Positions 26,494-35,499 of a DNA stretch of 64,000 nucleotides are shown piece by piece. The stretch's first letter is position 1; each line of letters opens with the position of its first letter. The notes under the pieces are model-generated. The model was not told where the DNA came from, made no database searches, and was given only the letters and a program-made list of their open reading frames with translations. Location of the stretch: contig NZ_CBQR020000025.1 of assembly GCF_000455485.1 (NCBI RefSeq), positions 1 to 64,000 of the forward strand, in the 5' to 3' direction. The position numbers and the translations under genes are program-made. The DNA comes from Gorillibacterium massiliense (GTDB lineage Bacteria > Bacillota > Bacilli > Paenibacillales > NBRC-103111).

Positions 26494-27789
26494 TTATCCG
26501 TTGCGTTTAAAGCGGCTGGCGGCTTTACGGGCAAACCCGGCACCGGCAGGGTACAAAATCAGAAGGAAGGATACGGCTGCTACTAAGCGGACCCCCGTGG
26601 TCACGATCATCATTTTCTCATACCCGATCATCTCGTAGACCCGCATACCGACAAGCGGAGCGATGATAGCGGAGATTTGGGTGATGCTGGTGTAGAAGGC
26701 GAGGGCTTTTTGCCGAGCATCCTTTGGCGCCAGTTCCAACAAGCGGTTGAAGCTGGACTGGGTATACCCTGCCGTAACCAGACCGCCTGCCATATCGATG
26801 AAGCTGACCCACACCATGTTATGCGCGAGCAGCCACATGAGCGGATTCATGGACATGAGCAAGGTGGAGAGGAAGACCGTATGGCCGTTTCCTTTCCAAT
26901 CGGCGTGGCGCGCCCACAGGGCGAAGGCCATCAACGAGCCTAACGCGCCGGCAACGGTATCGATGCTGATCCAGAAGTTGCTGGCATGCAAAATATCGAC
27001 TTTTACTTTCGTGAAGATCGGCCAAGCCGCAATCCAGGTAAAGTTGAAGATAACCGAGCAGAGGCAGAAGAGATAGAAGGATCGGTCCGCCTGAAACCGA
27101 TAGCCACCGATAAATTCCTTTAACCTGGTCGTTAGAGAAACGCCGCGCACGACTTCCCCGGCTTTTCTTTGGATGGCCAGTTCGCTTTCCTCGCTGGGAA
27201 CCCTAAGCCGCAAAAAATACCAAGTTTCAAAAATAGCAGCGACAAAGCCTAGAATATAGATAGATTGGTAACCGATAGGGAAGGGAAGACTGTCGATATA
27301 AAAGCCGGCCAAAAGGGTAGCGGCCATACCGGTTAGCGTATTCCAAAAATTCCGTTTGGCGAATACTTTGTTGCGGTATTTCAGTGGAATGATTTCCCCG
27401 ATCATCGCCTGCCAGCAAACGCTGACAATGGAGCTGGTGGCATTGAATATGCCAACAAGCAAGATCAATCCGGTTATCCTGCTGTCGAAGGGCAAGAGCG
27501 GCAGGAGAGCGATCAACAGGTAACAGAGCCTGCTGAGCAGCAAGAAGCCTGCCGAGATCCGCTTCTGGTGGCGGAAGCGCTCAATGATAGACGAAGCGGG
27601 AATAGTTGAAAGAATCGTAAGCAAGGCGGGAACAGAATTCAACAGAGCGTAATGGGTGTTGGTTGCGCCGAAACGTGCGGCGACAACAGCGAAAAAGGGC
27701 GTCGTGAAGTTGAAGCCGAGCGCCCAAAAGATACCGGTTTTAAAGTTGTTTTTGACGTTTTGTCTGAGCAGCCGATTCGCCGCATCCAC
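26494..27789 (-). CDS. MFS transporter
   Basis: 431 residues with about twelve helices and a major-facilitator pattern (GEIIPLKYRNKVFAKRNFWN resembles the loop 2-3 region, LELAPKDARQKALAFYTS the equivalent in the second half). Substrate unknown. GTG start at 27789 with GAGGTGAC upstream on the minus strand. It stands alone on the minus strand between the convergent terminator and xerS. Confidence 0.85.
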   Translation of the reverse strand: MDAANRLLRQNVKNNFKTGIFWALGFNFTTPFFAVVAARFGATNTHYALLNSVPALLTILSTIPASSIIERFRHQKRISAGFLLLSRLCYLLIALLPLLPFDSRITGLILLVGIFNATSSIVSVCWQAMIGEIIPLKYRNKVFAKRNFWNTLTGMAATLLAGFYIDSLPFPIGYQSIYILGFVAAIFETWYFLRLRVPSEESELAIQRKAGEVVRGVSLTTRLKEFIGGYRFQADRSFYLFCLCSVIFNFTWIAAWPIFTKVKVDILHASNFWISIDTVAGALGSLMAFALWARHADWKGNGHTVFLSTLLMSMNPLMWLLAHNMVWVSFIDMAGGLVTAGYTQSSFNRLLELAPKDARQKALAFYTSITQISAIIAPLVGMRVYEMIGYEKMMIVTTGVRLVAAVSFLLILYPAGAGFARKAASRFKRNG

Positions 27790-27926
27790 AGCAGGTCACC
27801 TCATGTTGTGCAAATCAAAGCATTGGGGCCAATCTTTTTATAATAACAGGTTCATCACCGGGAGGCTATGCAGTTTGTGGCAATAATAAGAATACGATTT
27901 GGTGAATTGGCGGGAGTTCAGCCGTT

Positions 27927-29012
27927 TTATTCCTCGTCGCGACGTTTATCGATGGCGGTTGACATGGTTTTGTCCGTCAGATGGGCATAGATCTGCGTCG
28001 TGTCCGGAGAAGCGTGTCCTAATTGCTCCTGGGTACGGTATAGGTCATTTTGCAAATAGTAATCGGTAGCAAAGGAATGGCGGAGCTTGTGGACCGATAG
28101 AAAAGGTTTGCCGAAACGCTTGGCATATTTGATCACCATTTCCTGAATCGCCCGCTTTGTCATGCGCTTTCCGGCCTGTTCCCCGTTGGGAATGGCGAGG
28201 AACAGCGCTTTTTCTTTTTTTGGCGCCTTATAATGGACAGAACGCTGTTCCAAGTAACGGGTCAGATCCTCAAGGGCATCCATGCGAAAATAGACAGGCG
28301 TCTTGAAGGTGTCGTCGTTTTTACCTTTGCGGTAGACATGAACGAGCTTTTTCTTCAGATCCAAGTCATCCACGTTCAAGTTGATAACCTCTGATACCCG
28401 CAGCCCCGAATTCAATATCAAGCTGACGATGCAGCAATCTCTCACTTTATTCAATTCATGGAAGTAGAGCGCTTGTTTATTGGTAGCGACATCCTCACGG
28501 TAGCCGTCAGCTATGTAATGGATAAAATCGGCGATTTCGTGCTCCTGCAGCAACTTGCCCTCCAGCTTGGCGGCGGTATCCTTCGGTTTATGGGTGCGCT
28601 TGATCTCAACTTTGGCCATCACGTTGCGTTTTAAGAGAGGGTAGAAGTCGTCATCCTCGGCAATCTGGCTCAAATAATGAAAAAGCGAGCGCAAGGAGGA
28701 AAGCTTACGGGATATGGTTGTTTTCGTATTGGCGCCGTCCTTTTTGGAGGCCAGATGCATGCGGAAATGATCGATGGTTTCCATGTGCAGCCGCTCTAAA
28801 ACCTCGATGGGAACGTCGCGGACCCGCTCACCCTCCGCTAGTCCTTCGGCAAGAAGAAAGGAGAGGAATGTTTCGTAGTCCCGTACGTACTCGAGGAGCG
28901 AGGAGGGAGACAGGTCCGGCAGCTTGTAGTTGATGAATTTTTCGACGTACCAGGGCATCTCGGGGATCTTCTTCTCCAGCGTCTCTCGGTCTTTTACTTT
29001 GATGATGTTCAT
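27927..29012 (-). CDS. xerS: XerS-type tyrosine recombinase
   Basis: 361 residues. The N-terminal SAM-like DNA-binding domain is followed by the integrase fold with all catalytic residues: R205 (NSGLRVSEV), a lysine in the beta-hairpin (HVYRKGKND), H308-x-x-R311 (HKLRHSFATD), H333 (QLGHASPD) and Y342 (IYAHL). Length and N-terminus (MPWYVEKFINYKL) fit XerS, the single-recombinase chromosome-dimer resolvase described in streptococci and present in many Bacillales, better than a phage integrase. No integration-like features flank it. Start has AAAGGAG upstream. Confidence 0.8.
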   Translation of the reverse strand: MNIIKVKDRETLEKKIPEMPWYVEKFINYKLPDLSPSSLLEYVRDYETFLSFLLAEGLAEGERVRDVPIEVLERLHMETIDHFRMHLASKKDGANTKTTISRKLSSLRSLFHYLSQIAEDDDFYPLLKRNVMAKVEIKRTHKPKDTAAKLEGKLLQEHEIADFIHYIADGYREDVATNKQALYFHELNKVRDCCIVSLILNSGLRVSEVINLNVDDLDLKKKLVHVYRKGKNDDTFKTPVYFRMDALEDLTRYLEQRSVHYKAPKKEKALFLAIPNGEQAGKRMTKRAIQEMVIKYAKRFGKPFLSVHKLRHSFATDYYLQNDLYRTQEQLGHASPDTTQIYAHLTDKTMSTAIDKRRDEE

Positions 29013-29142
29013 GCGCCAAGTCTCCTTTTTTTCGCCTGATCTGATTGTACATTATAGCGCGGAAGCAGAAAAAGCACATTTTTTCCAGAAGTCTGAAACT
29101 TTGCCCATGTTTATTCGTCTAACACCTTGAGAGAGAGAAGAA

Positions 29143-30393
29143 ATGGGGAGATCTTGTAAAGTGAAGAGTAAGTCAAGATTAAGCTCAGGCATCATGCTTT
29201 TGCTTCTGTTTGTGCTGCTTACGGCAGGATGCGCCGTGAACGCGAAAGCTACCAAGAACGGGAATTCTGCTGAGACGGCGGCCAGTGCAGCACTTGCAAC
29301 ACCGGCAGCAAGCCCGTCTACTGTTCCGACGGTCAAGGAAGAGCAGGAGAAAGAAAGCCGGGTCAGCCTGGCGGCAATCGGCGACGTGCTGCTGCACGGA
29401 TCGGTTTGGAAGGACGCGAAGACGAAGGGGGGATTTGATTTTAAGCCGATGCTGCGGCAGGTGAAGCCGATTTTGGCGGCAGTGGATATCACCTTCGCCA
29501 ATCAGGAAAGTATGATGGGCGGCGAGGGGCTTGGGTTGTCGGATTATCCCTGCTTCAACAGTCCATTTGAGATTGGCGACGCTTTGCAGGATGCCGGTGT
29601 TGATATCGTGTCCATGGCGAACAATCACACTATGGATCGAAGAGAAGCGGCCATTCGCAGCGCCATCGGGCAGTACCGGAAAATCGGCATGGAATACGTG
29701 GGCACCGGCGATAGCCCAGAGGACAATCAAAGGCTGCGGATCATCGAGCGGGGCGGCATCAAGGTCGCTTTTCTTGCCTATACCTATGGCACCAATGGCA
29801 TACCAGTTCCCGCCGACAAGCCTTATTTGGTCAATCTGCTGGATCCGGACAGGCTCGCCAAGGACATTGCGGCTGCTAAAGAATCGGCGGATTTCGTCGC
29901 CGTCAGCATGCATTTCGGTATTGAGTACCAGACGGAAGAGAATCAGGAGCAGCAAAAATGGGCGCAAATCGCCGCGGACGCTGGCGCCGATTTGGTCATT
30001 GGCACCCATCCCCACGTGCTTCAGCCGATGGATTGGGTGGTCTCGTCAACCGGAAAACGGATGCTTGCTATCTATTCGTTGGGCAATTTTCTCGCCGCGC
30101 AGGAGCAGAAGTCACCCTTGCGGCAGATTGGCGGCATCGCCGTCGTGGATTTGGTCAAAACCGTAAAAGGCGACAAGAGTACGACCTCTATAGAAAACGT
30201 ACGGTTTACCCCGACTTTTATCAGCTTCCACAATTGGCGGAACTTTCAGGTGGTTGAAATGGATCGGGTAACTGATACCATGCTTCCCGGGGCAGCAAAG
30301 TGGCGCAAAGAAATCGAGGATCGAATGACCAGCAAGATGCCGGAATTATCTATTGTTTATTCATCGAGAAACGACTCCAACCTTGATCAGTAA
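29143..30393 (+). CDS. CapA family lipoprotein (poly-gamma-glutamate-capsule-like phosphoesterase)
   Basis: 416 residues with a type II signal peptide (LLTAGC lipobox), a low-complexity Ala/Ser/Thr/Pro linker, then the PGA_cap fold: AAIGDVLLHGSVW, FANQESMM, SMANNHTMDR, MHFGIEYQ and GTHPHVLQPMDW, the metal ligands of this calcineurin-like family. It should be tethered to the outer membrane face. No capB/capC genes lie nearby, so a direct capsule role is unsupported. Start is ATG 29143, or GTG 29161 after GGGGAG, which gives a more typical signal peptide. Confidence 0.85.
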   Translation: MGRSCKVKSKSRLSSGIMLLLLFVLLTAGCAVNAKATKNGNSAETAASAALATPAASPSTVPTVKEEQEKESRVSLAAIGDVLLHGSVWKDAKTKGGFDFKPMLRQVKPILAAVDITFANQESMMGGEGLGLSDYPCFNSPFEIGDALQDAGVDIVSMANNHTMDRREAAIRSAIGQYRKIGMEYVGTGDSPEDNQRLRIIERGGIKVAFLAYTYGTNGIPVPADKPYLVNLLDPDRLAKDIAAAKESADFVAVSMHFGIEYQTEENQEQQKWAQIAADAGADLVIGTHPHVLQPMDWVVSSTGKRMLAIYSLGNFLAAQEQKSPLRQIGGIAVVDLVKTVKGDKSTTSIENVRFTPTFISFHNWRNFQVVEMDRVTDTMLPGAAKWRKEIEDRMTSKMPELSIVYSSRNDSNLDQ

Positions 30394-30431
30394 TCGCAAG
30401 ATTCCAATCGGTAAAGGAGAGAATGAGATTG

Positions 30432-32810
30432 ATGAACGTGAACAAATGGCGCAGCATGGGCATAAAAACAGCCCTTGTTTCCCTTCTTGGCTTGACCCTG
30501 CTGCCTGCAGCGGCAGGAGCAATGAGCCCTGAGGATATGCTTAAGATCGCAGCGGGTGAAGTAACGGTAAGCGGCAGCGCGTCCGCGGGAACGGTGCAAT
30601 CCGGAACGGTAGAAACGGTTCAATCCCTACCGCCGAAGATATCCGAAAAAGAAGCGGAAGCGATCATGCGCAAGCTGTTTCCGGATGTTCTGAAGGATGC
30701 GACGCTGCAGCAGATCACCCTTGGCACTCCGCATTCCTATCCACAGCAGCCTAACGTTTGGACATTGGATTGGAATATCACCAGAGGCAATGGGTCTTAC
30801 GGCTTCGGTTCAACGCTGGATTCCCAGACCGGCGATTTGATCAATTTTTCGTCAGGCAGTCTGTATGATGAATTGAAAAATCAATATTACCCGCCCAAAC
30901 TGACAGACAATCAAGTTTTGGATTTGGCGAAAAGCTTTGTGCAAAAGGCGTCGCCCAACGTCGATGTCACGAAAATAATCGAGTTCCCTGGCAGATCTTA
31001 TCTCCGGTACCAGTCGTTATTCAGTCCGGTGCTTTACAGCGTCAGCTTCGATGTCCCGCTGAATGGCTTGCCCAATTCCGGACAATCTATCTATTTGACG
31101 CTGGACGGCAATGGCAAGGTGATGGATTATAGTTTCTATAAGATGGATAATTCGGTCTCCGCAACTCCGAAGGTAACGAAGGAGGACGCGGAGAAAAAGC
31201 TGAAAAGTTTGTTGCACTTGTCAGCCCAATATGTACAGCCTGGCTTTTCCCAAGATCCCAATAGAGAATGGATTCTCGCCTGGATACCCGATAATGCCGG
31301 CAATATGCTAGTAGATGCCAAGTCCGGCGATATCATTGATTTCATGGGTATGGTCCAAAGCGTGTCCGAACCCAGGGAATACGCTCTCGAAGCACCGAAA
31401 ACTCCATTCGCTGCGGTGAAAGGGACGGGGCCGAAAGGTCAATTGACCGGGGATGAAGCAGCCGTAGCCGTGAAAAAAGTGTTTTCTATACCGGATGATT
31501 TCAGCTTGAATAAAAATTTGAGCACGTACTATTTGGATAAGAGCCGAACCGTTTGGTCTCTGAGTTGGACTAACCCTGATCCGGCTTTGTTTACGAATGC
31601 GTACTTTTCCGCAACCGTAGATGCGTTGACAGGGCAGATTATCAGCTTTTTCAATGGTAGCCAAACGCGGTTTTACGGGTCGTATCCCGGCGTACAGTCG
31701 GCAGCCCAAACCGAGAAGCCGTCAACCCAGGCTATCAGCGCGGATAAAGCGCAAGTCATTGCCGACGATTTAGTCAGCCGATTGTATCCGGATGCGGCAA
31801 CCAAATTGAAAGGCTATGTTCCGGTGGTGAGAAGCGCAGACACGGAAAGCTTCAATTTTACGTACCGGAATTACTTCAATGGTTATCCGGTATCGGGCAA
31901 AGAAGTGAATGTAATGGTAGATTCGTCGGGAAAAGTCCTCAATTATTCGGCAGACAACACTCCTGGTCCGGGGGAAAAGGAAGCGAAGCTTGCTATCAAG
32001 ATGAAGAAAGAGGAAGCGCAGAAAGTGTATGAGGACGCTTTGCAAACGAAACTTCATTACTTAAGCATCGGTGGGTACTACACCACTACCAAATTCGTCG
32101 ATCACGAGGTAAAGCTCGTATATGAACGTTCTCTAGATAACCCGTACGATGTCGTGACTTATCTCGATGCCGTAAGCGGCAAATGGATAAGCAAGAGTGT
32201 CGTTCCCCAATCAGATGCAAACGGTGTCGAGCCGAAGGATATCGCCGGCCATTGGGCGGCCGACAGCCTGAGTGCCATGGTGAAATATGGGGTTTTGCAA
32301 CCGGATGCCGATGGGTCGATCAAACCTGACGAGACCATCCTGATGGGAGACTGGATGGTTATGATGACCAAGGCGCTCAGTCCCGACTATTCCTATTACG
32401 GTCAACAAGTAACGGAAGCCGAAAATACCGATGGTCAGGCGGTGTCCCCGAGTAGCCCGTATTACAACGCCTATTCCGCTTTTAAACAATACCGATGGAT
32501 ACCTTCCAAGGATACGGCAATGCCGAATTTAGAGAAAAAGCTGACACGGGAAGATTTAGCGGAGTCCGTTATCGGCATTTTACGGTATGGAAAATTGGCT
32601 GATCAGCTTAATGGGAAGGTGACGCCAAATTATCAAGACGCTGCAAAAATCGCCAAAAAAGCGGATGTATACCTTGCAGCCCAATTGGGCATTTTCGCCA
32701 GCGGCGGGGACTTCCGCCCGCAAGATTACGTAACAAAAGCCGAAGCGGCGGCGGTTCTAATGAATATGGTGAAGCTTCAGGGCAAGCTGGATCAAGTGGT
32801 CGGCAACTAA
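30432..32810 (+). CDS. Secreted YcdB/YcdC-domain protein with C-terminal S-layer homology domains
   Basis: About 792 residues: signal peptide (to AAAGAMS), then successive PepSY/YcdB-like modules, each ending in a short D-x-x-T/S-G-x-[IVL]-[IV] beta hairpin (SQTGDLINF, GNGKVMDYS, AKSGDIIDF, ALTGQIISF, SSGKVLNYS, AVSGKWISK). About 200 C-terminal residues carry three SLH-like units (DIAGHWAADSLSAMVKYGVL; the YRWIPSKD unit; the LGIFASGGDF unit) that bind pyruvylated wall polymer. AAGGAGA lies upstream; TTG 30429 is also possible. PepSY-type modules are usually inhibitors or regulators of extracellular peptidases; the role here is unknown. Confidence 0.8.
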   Translation: MNVNKWRSMGIKTALVSLLGLTLLPAAAGAMSPEDMLKIAAGEVTVSGSASAGTVQSGTVETVQSLPPKISEKEAEAIMRKLFPDVLKDATLQQITLGTPHSYPQQPNVWTLDWNITRGNGSYGFGSTLDSQTGDLINFSSGSLYDELKNQYYPPKLTDNQVLDLAKSFVQKASPNVDVTKIIEFPGRSYLRYQSLFSPVLYSVSFDVPLNGLPNSGQSIYLTLDGNGKVMDYSFYKMDNSVSATPKVTKEDAEKKLKSLLHLSAQYVQPGFSQDPNREWILAWIPDNAGNMLVDAKSGDIIDFMGMVQSVSEPREYALEAPKTPFAAVKGTGPKGQLTGDEAAVAVKKVFSIPDDFSLNKNLSTYYLDKSRTVWSLSWTNPDPALFTNAYFSATVDALTGQIISFFNGSQTRFYGSYPGVQSAAQTEKPSTQAISADKAQVIADDLVSRLYPDAATKLKGYVPVVRSADTESFNFTYRNYFNGYPVSGKEVNVMVDSSGKVLNYSADNTPGPGEKEAKLAIKMKKEEAQKVYEDALQTKLHYLSIGGYYTTTKFVDHEVKLVYERSLDNPYDVVTYLDAVSGKWISKSVVPQSDANGVEPKDIAGHWAADSLSAMVKYGVLQPDADGSIKPDETILMGDWMVMMTKALSPDYSYYGQQVTEAENTDGQAVSPSSPYYNAYSAFKQYRWIPSKDTAMPNLEKKLTREDLAESVIGILRYGKLADQLNGKVTPNYQDAAKIAKKADVYLAAQLGIFASGGDFRPQDYVTKAEAAAVLMNMVKLQGKLDQVVGN

Positions 32811-32860
32811 GCGAACACGGCTAATGCTGATTTGGAGTCCGGTATATTCGATGCAGGTTT

Positions 32861-32898
32861 TAAAAGAAGCTCCTGAAAAGGGGCTTCTTTTCATTTTT
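32861..32898 (+). terminator. Terminator after the SLH protein gene
   Basis: AAAAGAAGCTCC, loop, GGGGCTTCTTTT, then CATTTTTG. Confidence 0.82.
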
Positions 32899-32986
32899 GC
32901 GAGAAAAACGGCTTGTTTTCAGACGTATTGAGAAGATTTATCAATTGTGTGATGTGAATCATATTGTTTGTGTCGCATAATCGGTT

Positions 32987-33016
32987 ATTATCATGCTATA
33001 ATGATAATCGTTATCA
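32987..33016 (+). promoter_or_regulatory. Overlapping Fur boxes at the feoA promoter
   Basis: ATTATCAT-6-ATGATAAT (32987-33008) overlaps TGATAATCGTTATCA (33002-33016), the latter one base from the 7-1-7 Fur consensus. A perfect TATAAT (32997-33002) lies in the spacer of the first palindrome. Confidence 0.85.
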
Positions 33017-33036
33017 ACCGGAAGAGGATGATTACT

Positions 33037-33264
33037 ATGACCTTAGCTCAAAGCCTGAATGGAACCAAAGTGCGGATCGTTAACTTGGAAGCGATGAACC
33101 AGCTTGTACGTAGACGTTTGATCGACCTCGGCATCGTTGAAGGTACCGTCGTTTCATTAATAAAGGCTCTTCCTTTTGGTGGACCGATGACTATTGATGC
33201 CATGGGACAGCGCATTGCCATACGCAAATGCGAGGCAGAGCGGATAACCGTTGAGAAAGCGTAA
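33037..33264 (+). CDS. feoA: FeoA-type protein (solitary)
   Basis: 75 residues of the SH3-like FeoA fold: VRIVNLEAMNQLVRRRLIDL, GIVEGTVVSLIKALPFGGP and an end typical of FeoA (IAIRKCEAERITVE). FeoA supports the FeoB ferrous iron transporter, yet no feoB is present in the window: a terminator follows at once and the next gene is lysP. I chose ATG 33037, nine bases after GGAAGAGG; ATG 33028 abuts that site. Strong Fur operators overlap the promoter. Confidence 0.85.
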   Translation: MTLAQSLNGTKVRIVNLEAMNQLVRRRLIDLGIVEGTVVSLIKALPFGGPMTIDAMGQRIAIRKCEAERITVEKA

Positions 33265-33265
33265 C

Positions 33266-33292
33266 AGCCCCGAATCGGGGCTTATTTTTTTC
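33266..33292 (+). terminator. Terminator after feoA
   Basis: AGCCCCGA, A, TCGGGGCT, then TATTTTTTT. Confidence 0.88.
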
Positions 33293-33376
33293 TTGTGAAC
33301 GGATAAAAATAAGATGGCTTATCCTTGTTAATACTACAAGAATGTAACCAAGTGTAAAGTTTTCACCTTTTAGTGT

Positions 33377-33405
33377 TTGTATTTTGACTGTGAAAACGCT
33401 ATACT
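33377..33405 (+). promoter_or_regulatory. Promoter of the lysP leader
   Basis: TTGTAT, 17 bases, TATACT, about 40 bases before the riboswitch. Confidence 0.6.
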
Positions 33406-33444
33406 TTTTTCGTTACGTCAACTAAATAGCTAATCCTCATCGAC

Positions 33445-33612
33445 AACGGATGAGGTAGAGGTTGCGGTTATTATGAGTACGGCGGGTTAGGCGAGAGCAA
33501 GCCAATGAGCCCGCGGGAATGGAATCACCGCCGAAGTTTGCGAGTCTGCTCAGGCTCCAGGCTGGGTCCGTATCCGAAAGGAGCGGAACTGTCATACTCG
33601 CTCTATTCCATG
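33445..33612 (+). promoter_or_regulatory. Lysine riboswitch (L box)
   Basis: The conserved L-box blocks appear in order: GAGGTAGAGGTTGCGG, ATTATGAGTA, GGCGAGAGC, CACCGCCGAAG, GGCTGGGTCCG, ACTGTCA, then a closing CTCTATTCC that pairs with the opening GAGGTAG. It is followed by a terminator hairpin and a LysP-type permease, so lysine should repress the permease. Confidence 0.88.
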
Positions 33613-33674
33613 GCGGGTATGTTGCGCTATCTTTCGGAAGGCACGATGCGGATAAGTTTCAGTGATACAATGAG

Positions 33675-33708
33675 CCGCGGAAGATTACTTCCCGGTATTT
33701 TTTATTTC
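33675..33708 (+). terminator. Regulatory terminator of the lysine riboswitch
   Basis: CCGCGGAAG, loop ATTA, CTTCCCGG (one bulged C), then TATTTTTTATTT. Lies between the aptamer and lysP, as expected for attenuation. I could not resolve the antiterminator by eye. Confidence 0.75.
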
Positions 33709-33782
33709 TGGCACATTCAACATCTTGTCCACTCCTTTCCTTCCGGACGTGAACACACAATTCTATGAGGAGTGTTTCTGCA

Positions 33783-35261
33783 GTGACGCAAAAATCTGTA
33801 ACACCGTCCAATGAGCGGACGGGCGGGCAACTCCGGCGCGGCCTAAAAGCGCGCCACATGACGATGATCTCATTGGGAGGAGCCATCGGAACGGGACTGT
33901 TTCTGGCAAGCGGAACGGCTATCCATGACGCGGGACCGGGAGGGGCTCTGCTAGCTTACTTCTTGATCGGCATCATGGTCTATTTCCTCGTGACAAGTCT
34001 GGGAGAAATGGCAACATACATGCCCGTCTCCGGCACCTTCAGCACCTATGCATCCCGGTTCGTCGATCCGTCTTTCGGGTTTGCCATCGGGTGGAACTAC
34101 TGGTATAACTGGGCGATCACCATTGCGGCAGAACTATCCGCCGCCACGTTGATCATGAAATACTGGTTTCCCCACAGTCCATCCATATTGTGGAGTGCCC
34201 TTTTCCTTGCAATTATGCTCGGCCTTAATCTGCTTTCTGTCAAAGGGTACGGAGAGTCAGAGTATTGGTTCGCCATCATCAAAATCATCACCGTTATCGT
34301 CTTTATCGTCGTCGGTGTCCTCATGATTATCGGCATCGTCGGAGGCAAGGCTGTCGGCTTCAGCAACTTCACGGCAGGGGATGCTCCTTTTCACGGGGGA
34401 TTTCTGACAGTGCTAGGCGTCTTTATGGCAGCAGGCTTTTCCTTCCAGGGAACGGAGCTGGTGGGCATAGCTGCCGGCGAAAGCGAAAACCCGAAGGAAA
34501 ACGTACCCCGGGCCGTCCGAACCATTTTCTGGAGAATCCTGTTTTTCTACATTTTGGCTATTTTCGTCATCGGCATGTTGATTCCCTTTAACGACGGGAA
34601 GCTGGCGATCAGCGACATTGAGCAAATCACCATGAGCCCGTTCACCATCGTATTCGAAAAAGTCGGCATCGCCTTCGCGGCTTCGGTCATGAATGCCGTT
34701 ATTCTAACCTCCGTGCTTTCAGCAGGGAATTCGGGGATGTATGCTTCTACCCGGATGCTTTGGGTACTCGCCAAGGAAGGAAAGGCGCCTAAGTTTCTGT
34801 CGAAGCTCAGCGGGAGAGGCGTTCCGGTCCCGGCCTTGCTCATGACGGCCGCGTTTGGACTGCTGGCTTTTCTCGCATCCTTTTTCGGTGAAGGACAAGT
34901 CTATATTTGGCTGCTGAATGCGTCCGGCATGGCGGGCTTCATCGCCTGGCTGGGCATTGCCATCAGCCATTACCGCTTCCGAAAAGCGTATCTCGCCCAA
35001 GGCAATTCGCTTTCCGATCTGCCTTATCGCGCTAAATGGTTCCCCTTTGGACCGATTTTTGCCCTCATTCTGTGCGCCATCGTCATCGTGGGACAGGGCT
35101 ATTTTGCCTTTAGCGAAGACGGCATCGACTGGATGACCTTGGCAGCGTCGTATATCGGAATCCCGCTATTCCTCGTTTTTTGGCTCGGATACAAGTGGAA
35201 ATATAAGACAAAAGTGTTGAAGCCGGAGGAATGCGTGATCGATCACCCGATGGACGAATAG
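33783..35261 (+). CDS. lysP: Lysine-specific permease LysP (APC family)
   Basis: 492 residues, twelve helices. LKARHMTMISLGGAIGTGLF, GFAIGWNYWYNWAITIA, SFQGTELVGIAAGESENP and NSGMYASTRMLW match E. coli LysP closely as I recall that sequence. LysP imports lysine with protons, and the lysine riboswitch in the leader independently supports the substrate. GTG 33783 is about nine bases after GAGGAGTG; ATG 33765 overlaps that site. A terminator follows, so it is monocistronic. Confidence 0.93.
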   Translation: MTQKSVTPSNERTGGQLRRGLKARHMTMISLGGAIGTGLFLASGTAIHDAGPGGALLAYFLIGIMVYFLVTSLGEMATYMPVSGTFSTYASRFVDPSFGFAIGWNYWYNWAITIAAELSAATLIMKYWFPHSPSILWSALFLAIMLGLNLLSVKGYGESEYWFAIIKIITVIVFIVVGVLMIIGIVGGKAVGFSNFTAGDAPFHGGFLTVLGVFMAAGFSFQGTELVGIAAGESENPKENVPRAVRTIFWRILFFYILAIFVIGMLIPFNDGKLAISDIEQITMSPFTIVFEKVGIAFAASVMNAVILTSVLSAGNSGMYASTRMLWVLAKEGKAPKFLSKLSGRGVPVPALLMTAAFGLLAFLASFFGEGQVYIWLLNASGMAGFIAWLGIAISHYRFRKAYLAQGNSLSDLPYRAKWFPFGPIFALILCAIVIVGQGYFAFSEDGIDWMTLAASYIGIPLFLVFWLGYKWKYKTKVLKPEECVIDHPMDE

Positions 35262-35323
35262 ATCGCAGGAATTTCAATTTCGATGGCTTGCGGGAACCCT
35301 TGTCCCCGTTGGCTTATACCCAT

Positions 35324-35368
35324 ACCGCCTGAACAACCGCACACCGGTTTTCAGGCGGTTATTTTTTT
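35324..35368 (+). terminator. Terminator after lysP
   Basis: ACCGCCTGAA pairs with TTCAGGCGGT across a 16-base loop, then TATTTTTTT. Confidence 0.85.
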
Positions 35369-35499
35369 GCAATTGAGAGCAGCTCCTAAACGGATCGGGT
35401 TTGTCACTTTTTGGAAAAGAAAGCGATTTTCCCGGATTTTCCGGTTTCAATCGTCTATGAGAATTTGATAACCTTGGTGTCAGAAAAGGAGATGACGTA

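Noticed and set aside
27927-29012. Tyrosine recombinase as sign of a prophage or integrative element
   Set aside because: It matches XerS in length and N-terminus, and no excisionase, att repeats, tRNA or phage genes are nearby.
29143-30393. Capsule (poly-gamma-glutamate) synthesis locus
   Set aside because: Only a CapA-like protein is present; capB, capC and capE equivalents are absent.
32941-33000. Additional regulatory RNA before feoA
   Set aside because: No conserved riboswitch blocks; the symmetry is explained by the Fur palindromes.
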